Assembly (NCBI RefSeq): GCF_900141775.1
Contig: NZ_FSRI01000001.1
Coordinates: forward strand, 1,334,251-1,398,250
From: Salinivibrio sp. ES.052
Lineage (GTDB): Bacteria > Pseudomonadota > Gammaproteobacteria > Enterobacterales > Vibrionaceae
DNA: 64,000 nt
Direction: 5' to 3'
This document shows positions 43,691 through 52,701 of this stretch, one piece after another (positions within the stretch are counted from its first letter, which is position 1; the number at the start of each line of letters is the position of its first letter). Position numbers and translations under genes: made by a program. The notes beneath the pieces were generated by a model, which worked only from the letters and a program-made list of their open reading frames with translations, did no database searches and had not been told where the DNA came from.

Positions 43691-43957
43691 GCATTCTACA
43701 CAACGTGCTCACTATCGCAACTCTTTATGTTTGAAAAACAGGCGGATTAACCTCTCCCCCTACCATGCCAATTAAAACATTCTCATATTCTATTTTTTTA
43801 GACACAGGATTCAAAAAGCCTCCCAACATTTAAACTTGGATTGCGAACAACTTGAAAATAATGAACAATATAGCGTATTAATATATGTAATATTGTATAT
43901 TTCATTTATACTGCTATCATTCTTTCAATTAACATATAAATCAAATAGGAACCAATA

Positions 43958-44383
43958 ATGTCTGATGCAATGAAAGCCTTACTTAACTTACGCAGCCTAC
44001 GTGCCCTTGCTAAAGAAATGTCGACTGAACAACTGAATGAAGCGCTAGAAAAACTGCAAACCGTCGTAGAAGAGCGTAAAGTTATCGATCGCCAAGCAGA
44101 AGAGCAAGAAAAAGAACGCTTAGAGAAACTTGAAAAATATCGCGAAATGTTAGTTGCTGATGGTATTGAACCAGAAGAATTAATGACATTATTGGGCGGT
44201 ACCACTAAAGCAAAATCACCAGGTAAGCGCGCCGCGCGCCCAGCGAAATATCAATACACAGATAATGATGGTTCACATAAAACATGGACTGGCCAAGGTC
44301 GCATGCCAAAAGTTATCCGTGAAGCCACAGAAAGCGGTACGGCTAAACTCGAAGATTTCCTGATCCCAGGACAAGAAGCTTAA
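43958..44383 (+). CDS. hns: Histone-like nucleoid-structuring protein H-NS
   Basis: A 141-residue H-NS. The N-terminal coiled-coil oligomerisation region (about residues 1-70, with Glu/Lys-rich heptads), a basic linker (KSPGKRAARPAK) and the C-terminal DNA-binding domain with TWTGQGRMPKVI, close to the consensus TWTGQGRTPKPI. It silences A+T-rich DNA. Its upstream region is strongly A+T rich, consistent with autoregulation. A 12-bp terminator stem follows. Confidence 0.95.
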   Translation: MSDAMKALLNLRSLRALAKEMSTEQLNEALEKLQTVVEERKVIDRQAEEQEKERLEKLEKYREMLVADGIEPEELMTLLGGTTKAKSPGKRAARPAKYQYTDNDGSHKTWTGQGRMPKVIREATESGTAKLEDFLIPGQEA

Positions 44384-44405
44384 CACCCACAGAACCTGCA
44401 TAAAT

Positions 44406-44433
44406 AAAAAAAGAGGCTTATGCCTCTTTTTTT
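44406..44433. terminator. Bidirectional terminator between hns and the transglycosylase gene
   Basis: A perfect 12-bp stem, AAAAAAAGAGGC (44406-44417) with GCCTCTTTTTTT (44422-44433), and a four-base loop. Confidence 0.95.
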
Positions 44434-44441
44434 ATGTCTCT

Positions 44442-45413
44442 TTAATCAAATTTAATTCTATCGGCTAAATGGCTTACCGCAAGCGCAAAGTAATGCGAGC
44501 GGTTCCACTTCAACAAGCTTTGATAGTTGTTATAAACTAAATAGGCTCTACCTTTTTCATCATCAGGCTGGATAAGCCAAGCTTGGATATCGACGTTAGG
44601 CAATGCTTGCCCACTCATCCGTCTGACGCCTTTGGCCTGCCAGTCACTTAATGATAACGCTTTTTCACTATCCGTCCCTAAATAAGCGCGATCCAGCCGT
44701 GTTGGTAATTGGACTTGTCGCCCCCAAGTATAGGTATCATCCCAGCCCGCTCTTTTGAGGTAGTTAGCAGCAGACGCAAAGACATCTGCTTCTGTTTGCC
44801 AAATATCCTTCTTACCGTCTTGGTTGCCATCAACCGCATAATTGATAAATGAGCTTGGCATAAACTGGCATTGTCCCATCGCCCCCGCCCAAGATCCTTT
44901 CATCTCTTCTGGCGCTATGTGTCCTTGCTGCAATATCGTTAATGCCGCCATGGTTTCTTTACGGAAAAACGCTTCACGACGACCATCAAATGCCAACGTA
45001 GATAGTGCTTCAATCACATTATAACTGCCTTGAAGCTTACCGAAATTACTCTCTACACCCCATAATGCGACAATAAAGCGTGGCTGAACTTGATATTGCT
45101 CACCCACCTTTTTTAACGCATCGTAATGTTGATTGTAGAGTTTTTTTGCTTGTGCGACCTTCCAGTCTGGCACCGCACGAGGAATATACTCATCTAGCGT
45201 TAGACGGCGCTCGGGTTGATTTCGGTCTGAGCTTACAGCGCGCTCATGATATTCGATGCCTTGGAATGCTCGTTCCAACAGCACATCGCTAATCCCTGCC
45301 TCACGAGCTTCCTCTTTCAATGAAGCCACATATTGATCAAACCCAGGCTTCGCCATTACCGGGCTAACGGCTAAAGCAGCCGCTATACAGGCTGAAATCA
45401 TACCTTTGCGCAT
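44442..45413 (-). CDS. Lytic murein transglycosylase, MltB-like
   Basis: A 323-residue exported protein with a type I signal peptide (ISACIAAALAVSPVMA) and an SLT_2/MltB-type catalytic domain. The catalytic Glu is in GVESNFGK (near residue 119), and AGAMGQCQFMPSSF and DGNQDGKKDIW are family motifs. It cleaves peptidoglycan glycan strands with 1,6-anhydro product formation. Unlike E. coli MltB it has no lipobox, so it is probably soluble in the periplasm. AAGGAAG precedes the ATG. It lies just downstream of ycgL on the same strand. Confidence 0.9.
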   Translation of the reverse strand: MRKGMISACIAAALAVSPVMAKPGFDQYVASLKEEAREAGISDVLLERAFQGIEYHERAVSSDRNQPERRLTLDEYIPRAVPDWKVAQAKKLYNQHYDALKKVGEQYQVQPRFIVALWGVESNFGKLQGSYNVIEALSTLAFDGRREAFFRKETMAALTILQQGHIAPEEMKGSWAGAMGQCQFMPSSFINYAVDGNQDGKKDIWQTEADVFASAANYLKRAGWDDTYTWGRQVQLPTRLDRAYLGTDSEKALSLSDWQAKGVRRMSGQALPNVDIQAWLIQPDDEKGRAYLVYNNYQSLLKWNRSHYFALAVSHLADRIKFD

Positions 45414-45442
45414 AGTCTTCCTTTTACAGTTTTTCGTTTCTA

Positions 45443-45697
45443 TTACGAATGGTCTGCAATGCCGTATCGGGGGGGGGGCAATTGCACAAAAAACCCGTCG
45501 GATTCCAGACTTTGTTTCACCTTATTGATATCGACGACTGCAAGCTTCTTTCGCTTATTTAAGTCGATCATCATGGCAAATTCTGGTTGCCCGAAGCTGT
45601 TCATCAGCGCGTCAGGCACTGCATCAAATTTATCTTTCTCTACTAGATAAAGATAGGTGCCTTCTTTCTTTTTGCTACGATAAATTGCGCAATACAT
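45443..45697 (-). CDS. ycgL: YcgL-domain protein, apparently frameshifted near its C-terminus
   Basis: A YcgL family protein starting at the ATG at 45697 (MYCAIYRSKKKEGTYLY) with GAGGA upstream. The family core ending in FFVQLPPP is intact, but the frame then passes through ten C (10 G on the plus strand, 45469-45478) into RYGIADHS and stops at 45443. With one C fewer the frame would read PPPDTALQTIRNRNEKL and stop at 45424, which resembles the usual YcgL tail. A homopolymer sequencing error or real length variation is likely. The function of YcgL is not established. It is divergent from minCDE, as in E. coli. Confidence 0.85.
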   Translation of the reverse strand: MYCAIYRSKKKEGTYLYLVEKDKFDAVPDALMNSFGQPEFAMMIDLNKRKKLAVVDINKVKQSLESDGFFVQLPPPRYGIADHS

Positions 45698-45964
45698 CTC
45701 AAAAGTCCTCACGAGCATGCCATAAAACAGGCGATACATTGTCATCCTCGGGTTAAGGTTTGTTAAGCTCTGCCACAAAATGTGTCAAAACACGTATTTG
45801 CGATTATTTCTCACTATAAAGCCAAAAACATCATTAAAGCGAGAAATACAGCTCGAATAGCAAACCTTACTTGCCGCATCCGTGCTGTGAATATACCATG
45901 CTATCCAACGTCTGATAATGCGCGTCTGACTCGTGTTTCAACGACAGAACCGGGATCGAATAAC

Positions 45965-46627
45965 ATGCTCAAACAACCGGAGTTGAAAGGCTCAACTTTT
46001 ACCCTATCCGTCCTCCATCTGGTTGACGATAACTTTAATGCGGCTGCCGACATTTTGGCCGAGAAGGTTACCCAAGCACCTGGCTTTTTTGAAGGTGCTC
46101 CCGTCGTGGCTGATATTAATCGCCTTTCTCAATGCCCTGATATCAACGCGTTAAAACGTTGTTTACAGGCAACAGGGATGATCTTGGTCGGATTGACGGG
46201 AGTGACACACAACAATACGCGACAACTGGCTCTCGAATCGGGGCTAGCCGTATTAAAGTCCAGCAAACAGTCACGGATTGCAGATCCTATTCAAACACCA
46301 GCCAAGGTGATCACTACTCCTGTTCGTTCCGGTCAGCAAATCTATGCCAAAAACGCAGATTTGGTCGTTCTCAATCACGTCAGCGCCGGTGCTGAAGTGA
46401 TCGCCGATGGCAGCATTCATATTTATGGCGTATTGCGTGGCCGAGCGATAGCTGGGGCAAGCGGACAAAAAAAAGCGCGTATTTATTGCCAGAACCTTCA
46501 GTCAGAATTATTGTCAGTGGCTGGTAGCTACTGGCTTAGCGATAAGATCCCTCAAGAACATGTAGAGCGGCCAGCAATGGTTTCGCTTAATCAAGAAAGC
46601 TTACAGATTGACCCCCTCACGCTATAA
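45965..46627 (+). CDS. minC: Septum site-determining protein MinC
   Basis: 220 residues from the ATG at 45965 (MLKQPELKGSTFTLSVLHL). The N-terminal domain inhibits FtsZ polymerisation. The C-terminal beta-helix (about 118-215, VRSGQQIYAKNADLVVLNHVSAGAEVIADGSIHIYG) binds MinD and dimerises. The frame extends 61 codons upstream with no homology, so the internal ATG is preferred. It is the first gene of minCDE, 17 bp before minD. Confidence 0.96.
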   Translation: MLKQPELKGSTFTLSVLHLVDDNFNAAADILAEKVTQAPGFFEGAPVVADINRLSQCPDINALKRCLQATGMILVGLTGVTHNNTRQLALESGLAVLKSSKQSRIADPIQTPAKVITTPVRSGQQIYAKNADLVVLNHVSAGAEVIADGSIHIYGVLRGRAIAGASGQKKARIYCQNLQSELLSVAGSYWLSDKIPQEHVERPAMVSLNQESLQIDPLTL

Positions 46628-46644
46628 GAGAATAAGGACGAGGA

Positions 46645-47457
46645 ATGGCACGAATTATTGTAATTACCTCTGGGAAAGGTGGCGTTGGAAAAACAACCTC
46701 AAGCGCCGCATTAGCGACCGGATTAGCATTAACTGGCAAAAAAACAGCGGTTGTCGATTTTGATATCGGCTTACGTAACCTCGATCTCATCATGGGTTGT
46801 GAGCGTCGTGTTGTCTACGATTTCGTGAATGTCATTAATGGTGAAGCGAACCTTCATCAAGCACTGATCAAAGATAAGCGCGTTGAAAACTTGTTTATCT
46901 TACCAGCATCTCAAACACGAGATAAAGACGCGCTAACCAAAGAAGGGGTTGAGCGTGTATTAAGAGATATGGACGAATTAGGTTTTGAATACATTATTTG
47001 TGATTCGCCTGCAGGTATTGAGGCGGGTGCATTAATGGCACTGTATTTTGCTGATGAAGCCATTGTTACAACCAATCCTGAGGTTTCTTCCGTTCGCGAT
47101 TCCGATCGAATCCTCGGTATTCTCGATTCAAAATCTCGCCGTGCGGAAAATGGCGAAGAGCCGGTCAAGCATCACTTATTGGTTACCCGCTACAACCCTG
47201 CACGTGTCACCAATGGTGAAATGCTCAGTGTTGAAGACGTCGAAGATATTCTGCGTATTCCATTACTGGGGGTCATCCCAGAGAGTCAATCGGTATTGCA
47301 TGCCTCCAATAAAGGTGAGCCTGTTGTGCTCGACCAAGAGTCTGACGCAGGTCAAGCCTATGAAGATGCCATTGCGCGATTATTGGGTGAAGAGCGTCCC
47401 TTCCGCTTTATTGAAGAAGAGCGTAAAGGCTTCTTAAAACGCTTATTTGGAGGCTAA
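46645..47457 (+). CDS. minD: Septum site-determining ATPase MinD
   Basis: A 270-residue ParA-like ATPase. The deviant Walker A is KGGVGKTT (11-18), switch motifs follow ([19 protein letters not shown]), and the C-terminal membrane-targeting amphipathic helix is GFLKRLFGG. It recruits MinC to the membrane and oscillates under MinE control. AAGGACGAGG precedes the ATG. The stop lies one base before the minE start. Confidence 0.98.
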   Translation: MARIIVITSGKGGVGKTTSSAALATGLALTGKKTAVVDFDIGLRNLDLIMGCERRVVYDFVNVINGEANLHQALIKDKRVENLFILPASQTRDKDALTKEGVERVLRDMDELGFEYIICDSPAGIEAGALMALYFADEAIVTTNPEVSSVRDSDRILGILDSKSRRAENGEEPVKHHLLVTRYNPARVTNGEMLSVEDVEDILRIPLLGVIPESQSVLHASNKGEPVVLDQESDAGQAYEDAIARLLGEERPFRFIEEERKGFLKRLFGG

Positions 47458-47458
47458 T

Positions 47459-47728
47459 GTGGCATTGCTAGAATTCTTCCGGCCCTCTAAGAAAAAATCT
47501 GCCAATATCGCCAAAGAGCGTTTGCAGATTATTGTTGCCGAGCGTCGTAGTGCGGACAGCCCTGCCCCTACCTATCTGCCACAGCTTAAGCAAGATATCT
47601 TAGATGTGATCCGCAAATATGTTGATATTGCGCCTGATCAAGTCTCTGTCAGTCTCGAGCAAGGCGATGACGATCTCTCAGTATTAGAGTTAAATGTTAC
47701 CTTGCCAGAGGAAGGCAAAGACGTCTAA
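47459..47728 (+). CDS. minE: Cell division topological specificity factor MinE
   Basis: 89 residues from a GTG at 47459, giving (M)[22 protein letters not shown]. The N-terminal part displaces MinC and stimulates MinD ATPase, and the C-terminal topological domain dimerises. The frame is open to an ATG at 47447 inside minD, but GGAGG five bases before the GTG and the family start (MALLDFF) fix the site. It is the last gene of the operon, followed by a strong terminator. Confidence 0.96.
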   Translation: MALLEFFRPSKKKSANIAKERLQIIVAERRSADSPAPTYLPQLKQDILDVIRKYVDIAPDQVSVSLEQGDDDLSVLELNVTLPEEGKDV

Positions 47729-47756
47729 GTTCGGCGGTTGTCTTTCATCATGAAGG

Positions 47757-47781
47757 AGCGGTGCAATTGCACCGCTTTTTT
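47757..47781 (+). terminator. Terminator of minCDE
   Basis: A 20-base perfect palindrome (47757-47776, arms AGCGGTGCAA and TTGCACCGCT) runs into a T tract at 47776-47781. Confidence 0.93.
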
Positions 47782-47782
47782 G

Positions 47783-48916
47783 TTATGCACCTGGCTTTGT
47801 GGGGATTATCGTTAGCAGCGCCTTCCCCACTAAATGGTAACGCCAACCTCTGGCCAAATCAGGACGAGTATCGTCATCGCTTTGCTCTCTCCATACCCAA
47901 GTAATGAGCTGGTTGAGCTGTTTTTTAGAGCCAATAAACTCAGGCACTAAGCCAGCTTGATCTGCCACCTCTTGTACCTGCTCCTTAATGGCCTTAATCA
48001 CAGCTTTATAGCCTGGCTCATCCACTAGCCGAACAATCTCAGATGGACACTTATCCGCTGGCACTTTATCCGCTTGTGTCGCTATTTTAATCAGCGTTTG
48101 CGCGTGATAGCGGACTTCAAACTTGTCAAACCCGTGCTCATTCATTTGCTCAACACTGCGGATTTGGTATCGCGCCATTTTCCAAAGGTGTTGTTCTTTA
48201 ACAATAAAATTAAGCGCCATATTACGACGACGAGCCTCTTTGGCTCGCCACTTCGCCAAGGCTTGCAACACGGCCAATTGTTGTGGTTTAAGCTGCCACG
48301 CATATTTTATGTCAAGAAATGCGGCTTCATCCTGTTTAGGCTGCTGTTTTTTACGACAAAGAAGCTCACACTCTTCCAACATAGCCGCTTGCCATGGGGT
48401 TTGTGCTAGAGCCTCTGATAATGCCCGATACAGCGGGAGTAAATAATAAACATCCGCCGCGGCATAATGCTTTTGCTTCTCCGTTAGTGGCCGAGCACAC
48501 CAATCCGTGCGTGATTCGCCTTTATCTAGCGCCACACCCACGTAGCGTTCGACTAAACTTGCAAATCCTTCAGACACACCATGTCCTAAGAAAGCCGCCA
48601 TTATTTGAGTATCAATCACTGGCGTGGGCAGCGCCCCTGCATAGTGTTGAAACACCTCTAGATCTTCACTACTGGCATGCAATACCTTAGTGACAACAGG
48701 ATCCGCCATAAGCGCCCACAAGGGAGAAAGATCATCAATCGCGATCGGATCTACCAGCACCAAGCTCTCCCCATCATAGAGTTGGATTAGGCCTAACTGT
48801 GCATAAAAGGTACGAGTACGCACAAACTCGGTATCTACCATCACGGTTGTTTGCTGACGCAGGCGGATGCAAATATCCGCGAGCTGTTGATCAGAGGTAA
48901 TTTGTCGATAGTTCAC
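47783..48916 (-). CDS. rnd: Ribonuclease D
   Basis: A DEDD-family 3'-5' exoribonuclease acting in tRNA 3' maturation. VDTEFVRTRTFYAQLGLIQLYDG carries the first Asp/Glu pair, HASSEDLEV the second Asp, and HYAAADVYYL the Tyr/Asp of motif III; HRDC domains follow (about residues 205-290). A GTG at 48916 matches the E. coli start (MNYQ against VNYR), giving 377 residues; an ATG four codons upstream (48928) is the alternative. A strong terminator hairpin of fadD ends only a few bases before, so rnd may depend on readthrough. Confidence 0.93.
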   Translation of the reverse strand: MNYRQITSDQQLADICIRLRQQTTVMVDTEFVRTRTFYAQLGLIQLYDGESLVLVDPIAIDDLSPLWALMADPVVTKVLHASSEDLEVFQHYAGALPTPVIDTQIMAAFLGHGVSEGFASLVERYVGVALDKGESRTDWCARPLTEKQKHYAAADVYYLLPLYRALSEALAQTPWQAAMLEECELLCRKKQQPKQDEAAFLDIKYAWQLKPQQLAVLQALAKWRAKEARRRNMALNFIVKEQHLWKMARYQIRSVEQMNEHGFDKFEVRYHAQTLIKIATQADKVPADKCPSEIVRLVDEPGYKAVIKAIKEQVQEVADQAGLVPEFIGSKKQLNQLITWVWREQSDDDTRPDLARGWRYHLVGKALLTIIPTKPGA

Positions 48917-48932
48917 AAAAAAGCCCATAAAG

Positions 48933-48957
48933 AAAATGCCGGCAGCGCCGGCATTTT
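48933..48957 (-). terminator. Terminator hairpin between fadD and rnd
   Basis: A perfect 11-bp stem, AAAATGCCGGC (48933-48943) with GCCGGCATTTT (48947-48957). The minus-strand tail (CTTTATGGGCTTTTTT) includes the rnd start region, so the U tract is interrupted. Confidence 0.75.
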
Positions 48958-49001
48958 GTGATTCGTTGAAGACAGTTTACCCTTTTCTGGGCAGGTGCGC
49001 A

Positions 49002-50693
49002 TTAGGCCGACGCTTTTTGCTCGGTTGCGTTAGGTTCGTCCCTTAACTCACGCCGCAAAATCTTCCCAACGTTCGTTTTGGGGAGTTGTTCTCTAAACTC
49101 AACCAAACGCGGGACTTTATAGCCAGTTAAATGCTTACGGCAATGAGCCACCAAATCATCACGGGTCAGCGACGGATCTTTTTTGACTACGCAGATTTTG
49201 ACCACCTCACCAGAATTCTCATCTGGCTGACCAATGGCAGCGACTTCCAACACTTTGTCATGCAATGCAACCACATCTTCTACTTCATTCGGATAAACGT
49301 TGAAGCCAGACACCAGGATCATGTCTTTCTTACGATCCACAATGTGCAAAAAACCATCATCATCAAATTGCACGACATCACCCGTTGCCAACCAGCCATG
49401 CTCATCAATACTATCTCGCGTTGCTTCAGGACGGTTCCAATATCCCTGCATGACTTGTGGTCCACGAACCAGTAATTCACCTGGTTGATTATCGGCGACA
49501 TCCTCCCCCTGATCATCGACAATGCGTACTTCGGTAGATGGCACAGGCAACCCGATCGAGCCATTATAATCACGTAAATCATAAGGATAAGCAGCCACCA
49601 AGGGTGAGCACTCGGTCAAGCCATATCCTTCCAGTAAATACTTACCGGTCACTTTCTTCCAATTTTCAGCCACAGCGCGCTGTACCGCCATGCCGCCACC
49701 AACAGTTAAACGTAGGTTTGAAAAGTCTAGCTCGTGGAAATCCTCATTGTTGAGTAAGGCATTAAACAAGGTATTCACACCGGTAATGGCCGTAAACGGA
49801 TATTTATTCAGCTCTTTAATAAAGCCTGGAATATCACGAGGATTGGTGATCAATAGGTTCTGTCCACCCATTTCAATAAACAGCAGGCAGTTTACAGTCA
49901 GTGCAAAAACATGATAGAGCGGTAACGCTGTCACCACCAGTTCTTCGCCCGCCTTCAATACGGGTTGGTAGGTCCCTTTAGCTTGGTATACGTTAGCCAG
50001 CATGTTGCGATGGGTCAAAATAGCGCCTTTCGCCAATCCAGTGGTTCCACCCGTGTACTGGAGGAAAGCGACATCTTCACCTTTCAAAAATGGCTTAACA
50101 TATTGCATCCGGCGGCCACGACGAAGAGCCTGACGCATCGAGGTTGCGTGGGGAAGATGATACTTCGGCACCATTTTCTTGACATACTTAACGACAAAAT
50201 TTACCAAGGTGCCTTTGGCGCGTGGCAGCTGTTCGCCTAAGCTGGTCAAAACCACATGTTTTACTGGCGTATTGTCGACGACTTTTTCCAAGGTATGAGC
50301 AAAATTACTCACAATGACAATCGCTTTCGCCCCGGCGTCAGTCAACTGGTGCTCCAGCTCACGTGGCGTATATAACGGGTTAACATTCACCGCCACACAA
50401 CCGGCACGTAAAATACCAAACAACGCAATCGGATATTGCAGTAAGTTTGGCATCATGATGGCTACGCGATCGCCCTTTTTCAGTTTCAGCTCATTTTGTA
50501 GATAGGCAGCAAAGGCGCGGCTGCGCTCTTCCAACTTACGAAATGTCATAACCTGCCCCATATTGATGAAGGCAGTTTGGTCCGCATAGTGCTGAACAGA
50601 ATGTTCAAACATCTCAACGAGAGAGCGATGGGCATCTGGATCTATTTCCGCCGGCACATCCGACGGGTAACGATTAAGCCATACCTTTTCCAC
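49002..50693 (-). CDS. fadD: Long-chain fatty acyl-CoA synthetase
   Basis: A 563-residue AMP-forming acyl-CoA ligase that couples long-chain fatty acid uptake to activation. The adenylation motif is [13 protein letters not shown] (near residue 213), with GYGLTECSP and the hinge [21 protein letters not shown] further on. The start is a GTG with AGGAG seven bases upstream. FadD is normally FadR-controlled; a palindrome GCAGGC/GCCTGC lies just upstream but does not match the FadR consensus. The order yoaA-tsaB-slp-fadD-rnd matches E. coli. Confidence 0.96.
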   Translation of the reverse strand: MEKVWLNRYPSDVPAEIDPDAHRSLVEMFEHSVQHYADQTAFINMGQVMTFRKLEERSRAFAAYLQNELKLKKGDRVAIMMPNLLQYPIALFGILRAGCVAVNVNPLYTPRELEHQLTDAGAKAIVIVSNFAHTLEKVVDNTPVKHVVLTSLGEQLPRAKGTLVNFVVKYVKKMVPKYHLPHATSMRQALRRGRRMQYVKPFLKGEDVAFLQYTGGTTGLAKGAILTHRNMLANVYQAKGTYQPVLKAGEELVVTALPLYHVFALTVNCLLFIEMGGQNLLITNPRDIPGFIKELNKYPFTAITGVNTLFNALLNNEDFHELDFSNLRLTVGGGMAVQRAVAENWKKVTGKYLLEGYGLTECSPLVAAYPYDLRDYNGSIGLPVPSTEVRIVDDQGEDVADNQPGELLVRGPQVMQGYWNRPEATRDSIDEHGWLATGDVVQFDDDGFLHIVDRKKDMILVSGFNVYPNEVEDVVALHDKVLEVAAIGQPDENSGEVVKICVVKKDPSLTRDDLVAHCRKHLTGYKVPRLVEFREQLPKTNVGKILRRELRDEPNATEQKASA

Positions 50694-50717
50694 TGGCTTT
50701 CTCCTATATTTTAGCTT

Positions 50718-50735
50718 GCAGGCTATATTGCCTGC
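50718..50735. repeat. Short palindrome upstream of fadD
   Basis: GCAGGC-TATATT-GCCTGC is a perfect 6-bp inverted repeat in the 121-bp gap before fadD, 25-42 bp from its start. It could be an operator or the terminator of the preceding hydrolase gene; no T tract follows on the minus strand. Confidence 0.4.
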
Positions 50736-50814
50736 TTCGATCGACGCGAGGCATAATTCAAACAGGCGTTTAACCTATACACCATAGCGTTAACATTATT
50801 GTTACACGAGCATT

Positions 50815-51774
50815 TTAAGTGCGCGTTTGAATTTTGGTCACAAAATCCGTTATCAACGACACAGTTTGTTGCGGTTGTTGAAGGTGGCAATGATGCGTCC
50901 CCGGAAGCTCCTCGAGGGTCAGTTGCTGGAACCATGTTGCTCGGCGCGCCGCATCGGCTGAGCGAAGCGCAGGATACCCATCTGTCGCCCGAATCGCTAG
51001 TACAGGACAGTTGATCGCTCGAATAATCGACTCACTGTGACCAGGCGCCATCCGATAGAGGGCATCCTCTTTTAGCTTAGGATCATGGCGCCAGCGCACG
51101 CCTTGCGGGCAATTCATTACTCCACGAGCGATCAAGGGTAAGAGTTGTTCACCAGCCACTTTGTTTATCGACGCACGTAATTTTAACGCCTTAACTGCGG
51201 AGTCAAAGGTTCGGGGCGCTTTTTGGCGCGACATGAATCGCTGGTTTAGGCTGCTCGTGATCCGTTCGGTGATTTTCAGCTCAGGCTCCGCGATCGGGCC
51301 TAACGCTTCTATGGTGACTAAGGCATCTGTCGCATTAGGGAAACTGGCGGCATAGCAACTCGCTACTAGCCCTCCTAGCGAGTGGCCAACCAGCACCACG
51401 GGACCACACCCTTTTTGCTGGTGAAAGACAGGATGATTGAGCACTTGATGCAAATCATCGAGATAATCAAAGAACGGATAGTAATAATCACCGGGCTTAT
51501 GATCAGACAAGCCATGCCCAGGCCAATCGAACAAAACGAGGCCGTCATCTTGAGGCAGTAGGGGAATTAATGAATGGAAGCTCGCCAGGTTATCCTGCCA
51601 ACCATGCATCAACACTAATGTAGGTGCCGATCCTCTAGCGGGGCGTACTGCAGCAGCCACATTAACGCCATTTAACGGAATGTGAACCGGTACGAGCCCC
51701 GAAGAAAGGCCTAACAGGTGTGGTTCACGATCCAGTAAGGCATCAAGGGAAGAAGTTAGTTGGGCTGGTGTCAT
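50815..51774 (-). CDS. Alpha/beta hydrolase
   Basis: A 319-residue alpha/beta hydrolase-fold protein without signal peptide. The nucleophile elbow is GHSLGG (Ser near residue 130), the oxyanion region LMHGWQDNLASF, and the likely catalytic His is in PGTHHCHLQQP near the C-terminus, with Asp in RATDGYPAL. The substrate is unknown. It lies between the Slp lipoprotein gene and fadD in a same-strand cluster, so an esterase or lipid-related role is conceivable but not shown. Confidence 0.85.
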   Translation of the reverse strand: MTPAQLTSSLDALLDREPHLLGLSSGLVPVHIPLNGVNVAAAVRPARGSAPTLVLMHGWQDNLASFHSLIPLLPQDDGLVLFDWPGHGLSDHKPGDYYYPFFDYLDDLHQVLNHPVFHQQKGCGPVVLVGHSLGGLVASCYAASFPNATDALVTIEALGPIAEPELKITERITSSLNQRFMSRQKAPRTFDSAVKALKLRASINKVAGEQLLPLIARGVMNCPQGVRWRHDPKLKEDALYRMAPGHSESIIRAINCPVLAIRATDGYPALRSADAARRATWFQQLTLEELPGTHHCHLQQPQQTVSLITDFVTKIQTRT

Positions 51775-51797
51775 AGCTCGCGCAATTCGTTATACAG

Positions 51798-52343
51798 CTA
51801 AGGGAGCGTAATCACACTTTGAACGCGCCCAGTGCCCACACCAATGCGCACTCGGGAGCAGTGCAGCCCATAGCAATATGGTCTGTCGTCATCAACGACT
51901 TGCTGATCGATATTCCATAATTGATGACCTTTGACCTTGAGCACGGGATAATCATACTTGTAATCATCGACCTTACCCGTTTGACGAGATTGAAAGTCAC
52001 CCAATACAGTAATGGGTCGCCCTTGGGCATAATCAGCAGGCTCCACAAACCCATCAAAAATAGCTTTAAAACGCCCAAGGGATGAGGCATTAATCTGTGG
52101 ACGCCCTACTTGTGAGGTCGGTAGTGCAACGATTTCTACGACAGAATCACTCTCGCGATTCTTAACGTCAACAATCATTCCCCCCAAACGTACCTCTTCC
52201 CCTTGATTAGCATGAGTCATTTTCGCCACCACTGCATACTCAGTAACAGGTTGATCCATGCGGCCTTTTAGCGTTTCAGGCAAGGTTGTGCAGCCACTTA
52301 ACGTCAGGATACCTAAAGCCATTGTGAACAGATAAGACTTCAT
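51798..52343 (-). CDS. Slp-family outer-membrane lipoprotein (YeaY-like)
   Basis: A 181-residue lipoprotein. The signal peptide ends in a lipobox LSGC (Cys18), and the residue after Cys is Thr, not Asp, consistent with outer-membrane sorting. The rest is an Slp-family domain (VRLGGMIVDVKNRESDSVVEIVALP). The E. coli relative YeaY occupies the same place between tsaB and fadD. Function is unknown; Slp proteins respond to starvation or acid. AAGGAG precedes the ATG. Confidence 0.88.
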   Translation of the reverse strand: MKSYLFTMALGILTLSGCTTLPETLKGRMDQPVTEYAVVAKMTHANQGEEVRLGGMIVDVKNRESDSVVEIVALPTSQVGRPQINASSLGRFKAIFDGFVEPADYAQGRPITVLGDFQSRQTGKVDDYKYDYPVLKVKGHQLWNIDQQVVDDDRPYCYGLHCSRVRIGVGTGRVQSVITLP

Positions 52344-52367
52344 CGAATACGCTCCTTGAAAGCGATA

Positions 52368-52667
52368 TTACACATAGATATCGACCCCAACCAACGTCAT
52401 CAGTTCCTCTCGTCTCGCTTGGTTTAACACCGCGAAATAAGATTCCATCGCTTGTCGGCCACGACCATCAGGTAAATCATATTGCACATACTGTTGCGCT
52501 TGCTCAGCGTGTGCAACGGAGACAGGATCGACTCGTTGGCGAACGGCTTTCGCCACTTGTGTTGTTTGGGGCGTCTGCTTACGGTTCGCTTTATTTTTGT
52601 TCGCCGTGCGTTGAGATTGCTGAGGCCGGGCCGACTGTGGGGACGATACACCGTTAATCGATACCAT
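52368..52667 (-). CDS. Small Gln/Arg-rich conserved protein, function unknown
   Basis: A 99-residue protein with a low-complexity, basic N-terminal half (Ser/Gln/Arg/Lys, residues 1-45) and a folded-looking C-terminal part (AQQYVQYDLPDGRGRQAMESYFAVLNQARREELMTLVGVDIYV). I recall similar short proteins beside tsaB in Vibrio species, but no function is known. It is 24 bp upstream of slp and 34 bp downstream of tsaB, in the same orientation, so it is probably co-transcribed with both. Confidence 0.75.
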   Translation of the reverse strand: MVSINGVSSPQSARPQQSQRTANKNKANRKQTPQTTQVAKAVRQRVDPVSVAHAEQAQQYVQYDLPDGRGRQAMESYFAVLNQARREELMTLVGVDIYV

Positions 52668-52701
52668 ATTCGTTTCCTATGCTTTCCGGCCTACAACAGG
52701 C

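Larger units (their letters stand above)
43416..43957. other. Regulatory gap between the lysine transporter gene and hns
   Basis: This 542-bp divergent region has no gene. The side next to the transporter holds the lysine riboswitch (about 43545-43690), a downstream stem-loop (43513-43551) and the start-site hairpin. The side next to hns (about 43770-43957) is very A+T rich with several TATA-like hexamers, such as TATACT at 43907-43912, as expected for an autoregulated hns promoter. Confidence 0.7.

Noticed and set aside
45782-45964. 61-codon N-terminal extension of minC
   Set aside because: No similarity to MinC; this is promoter DNA between ycgL and minC that happens to be open.
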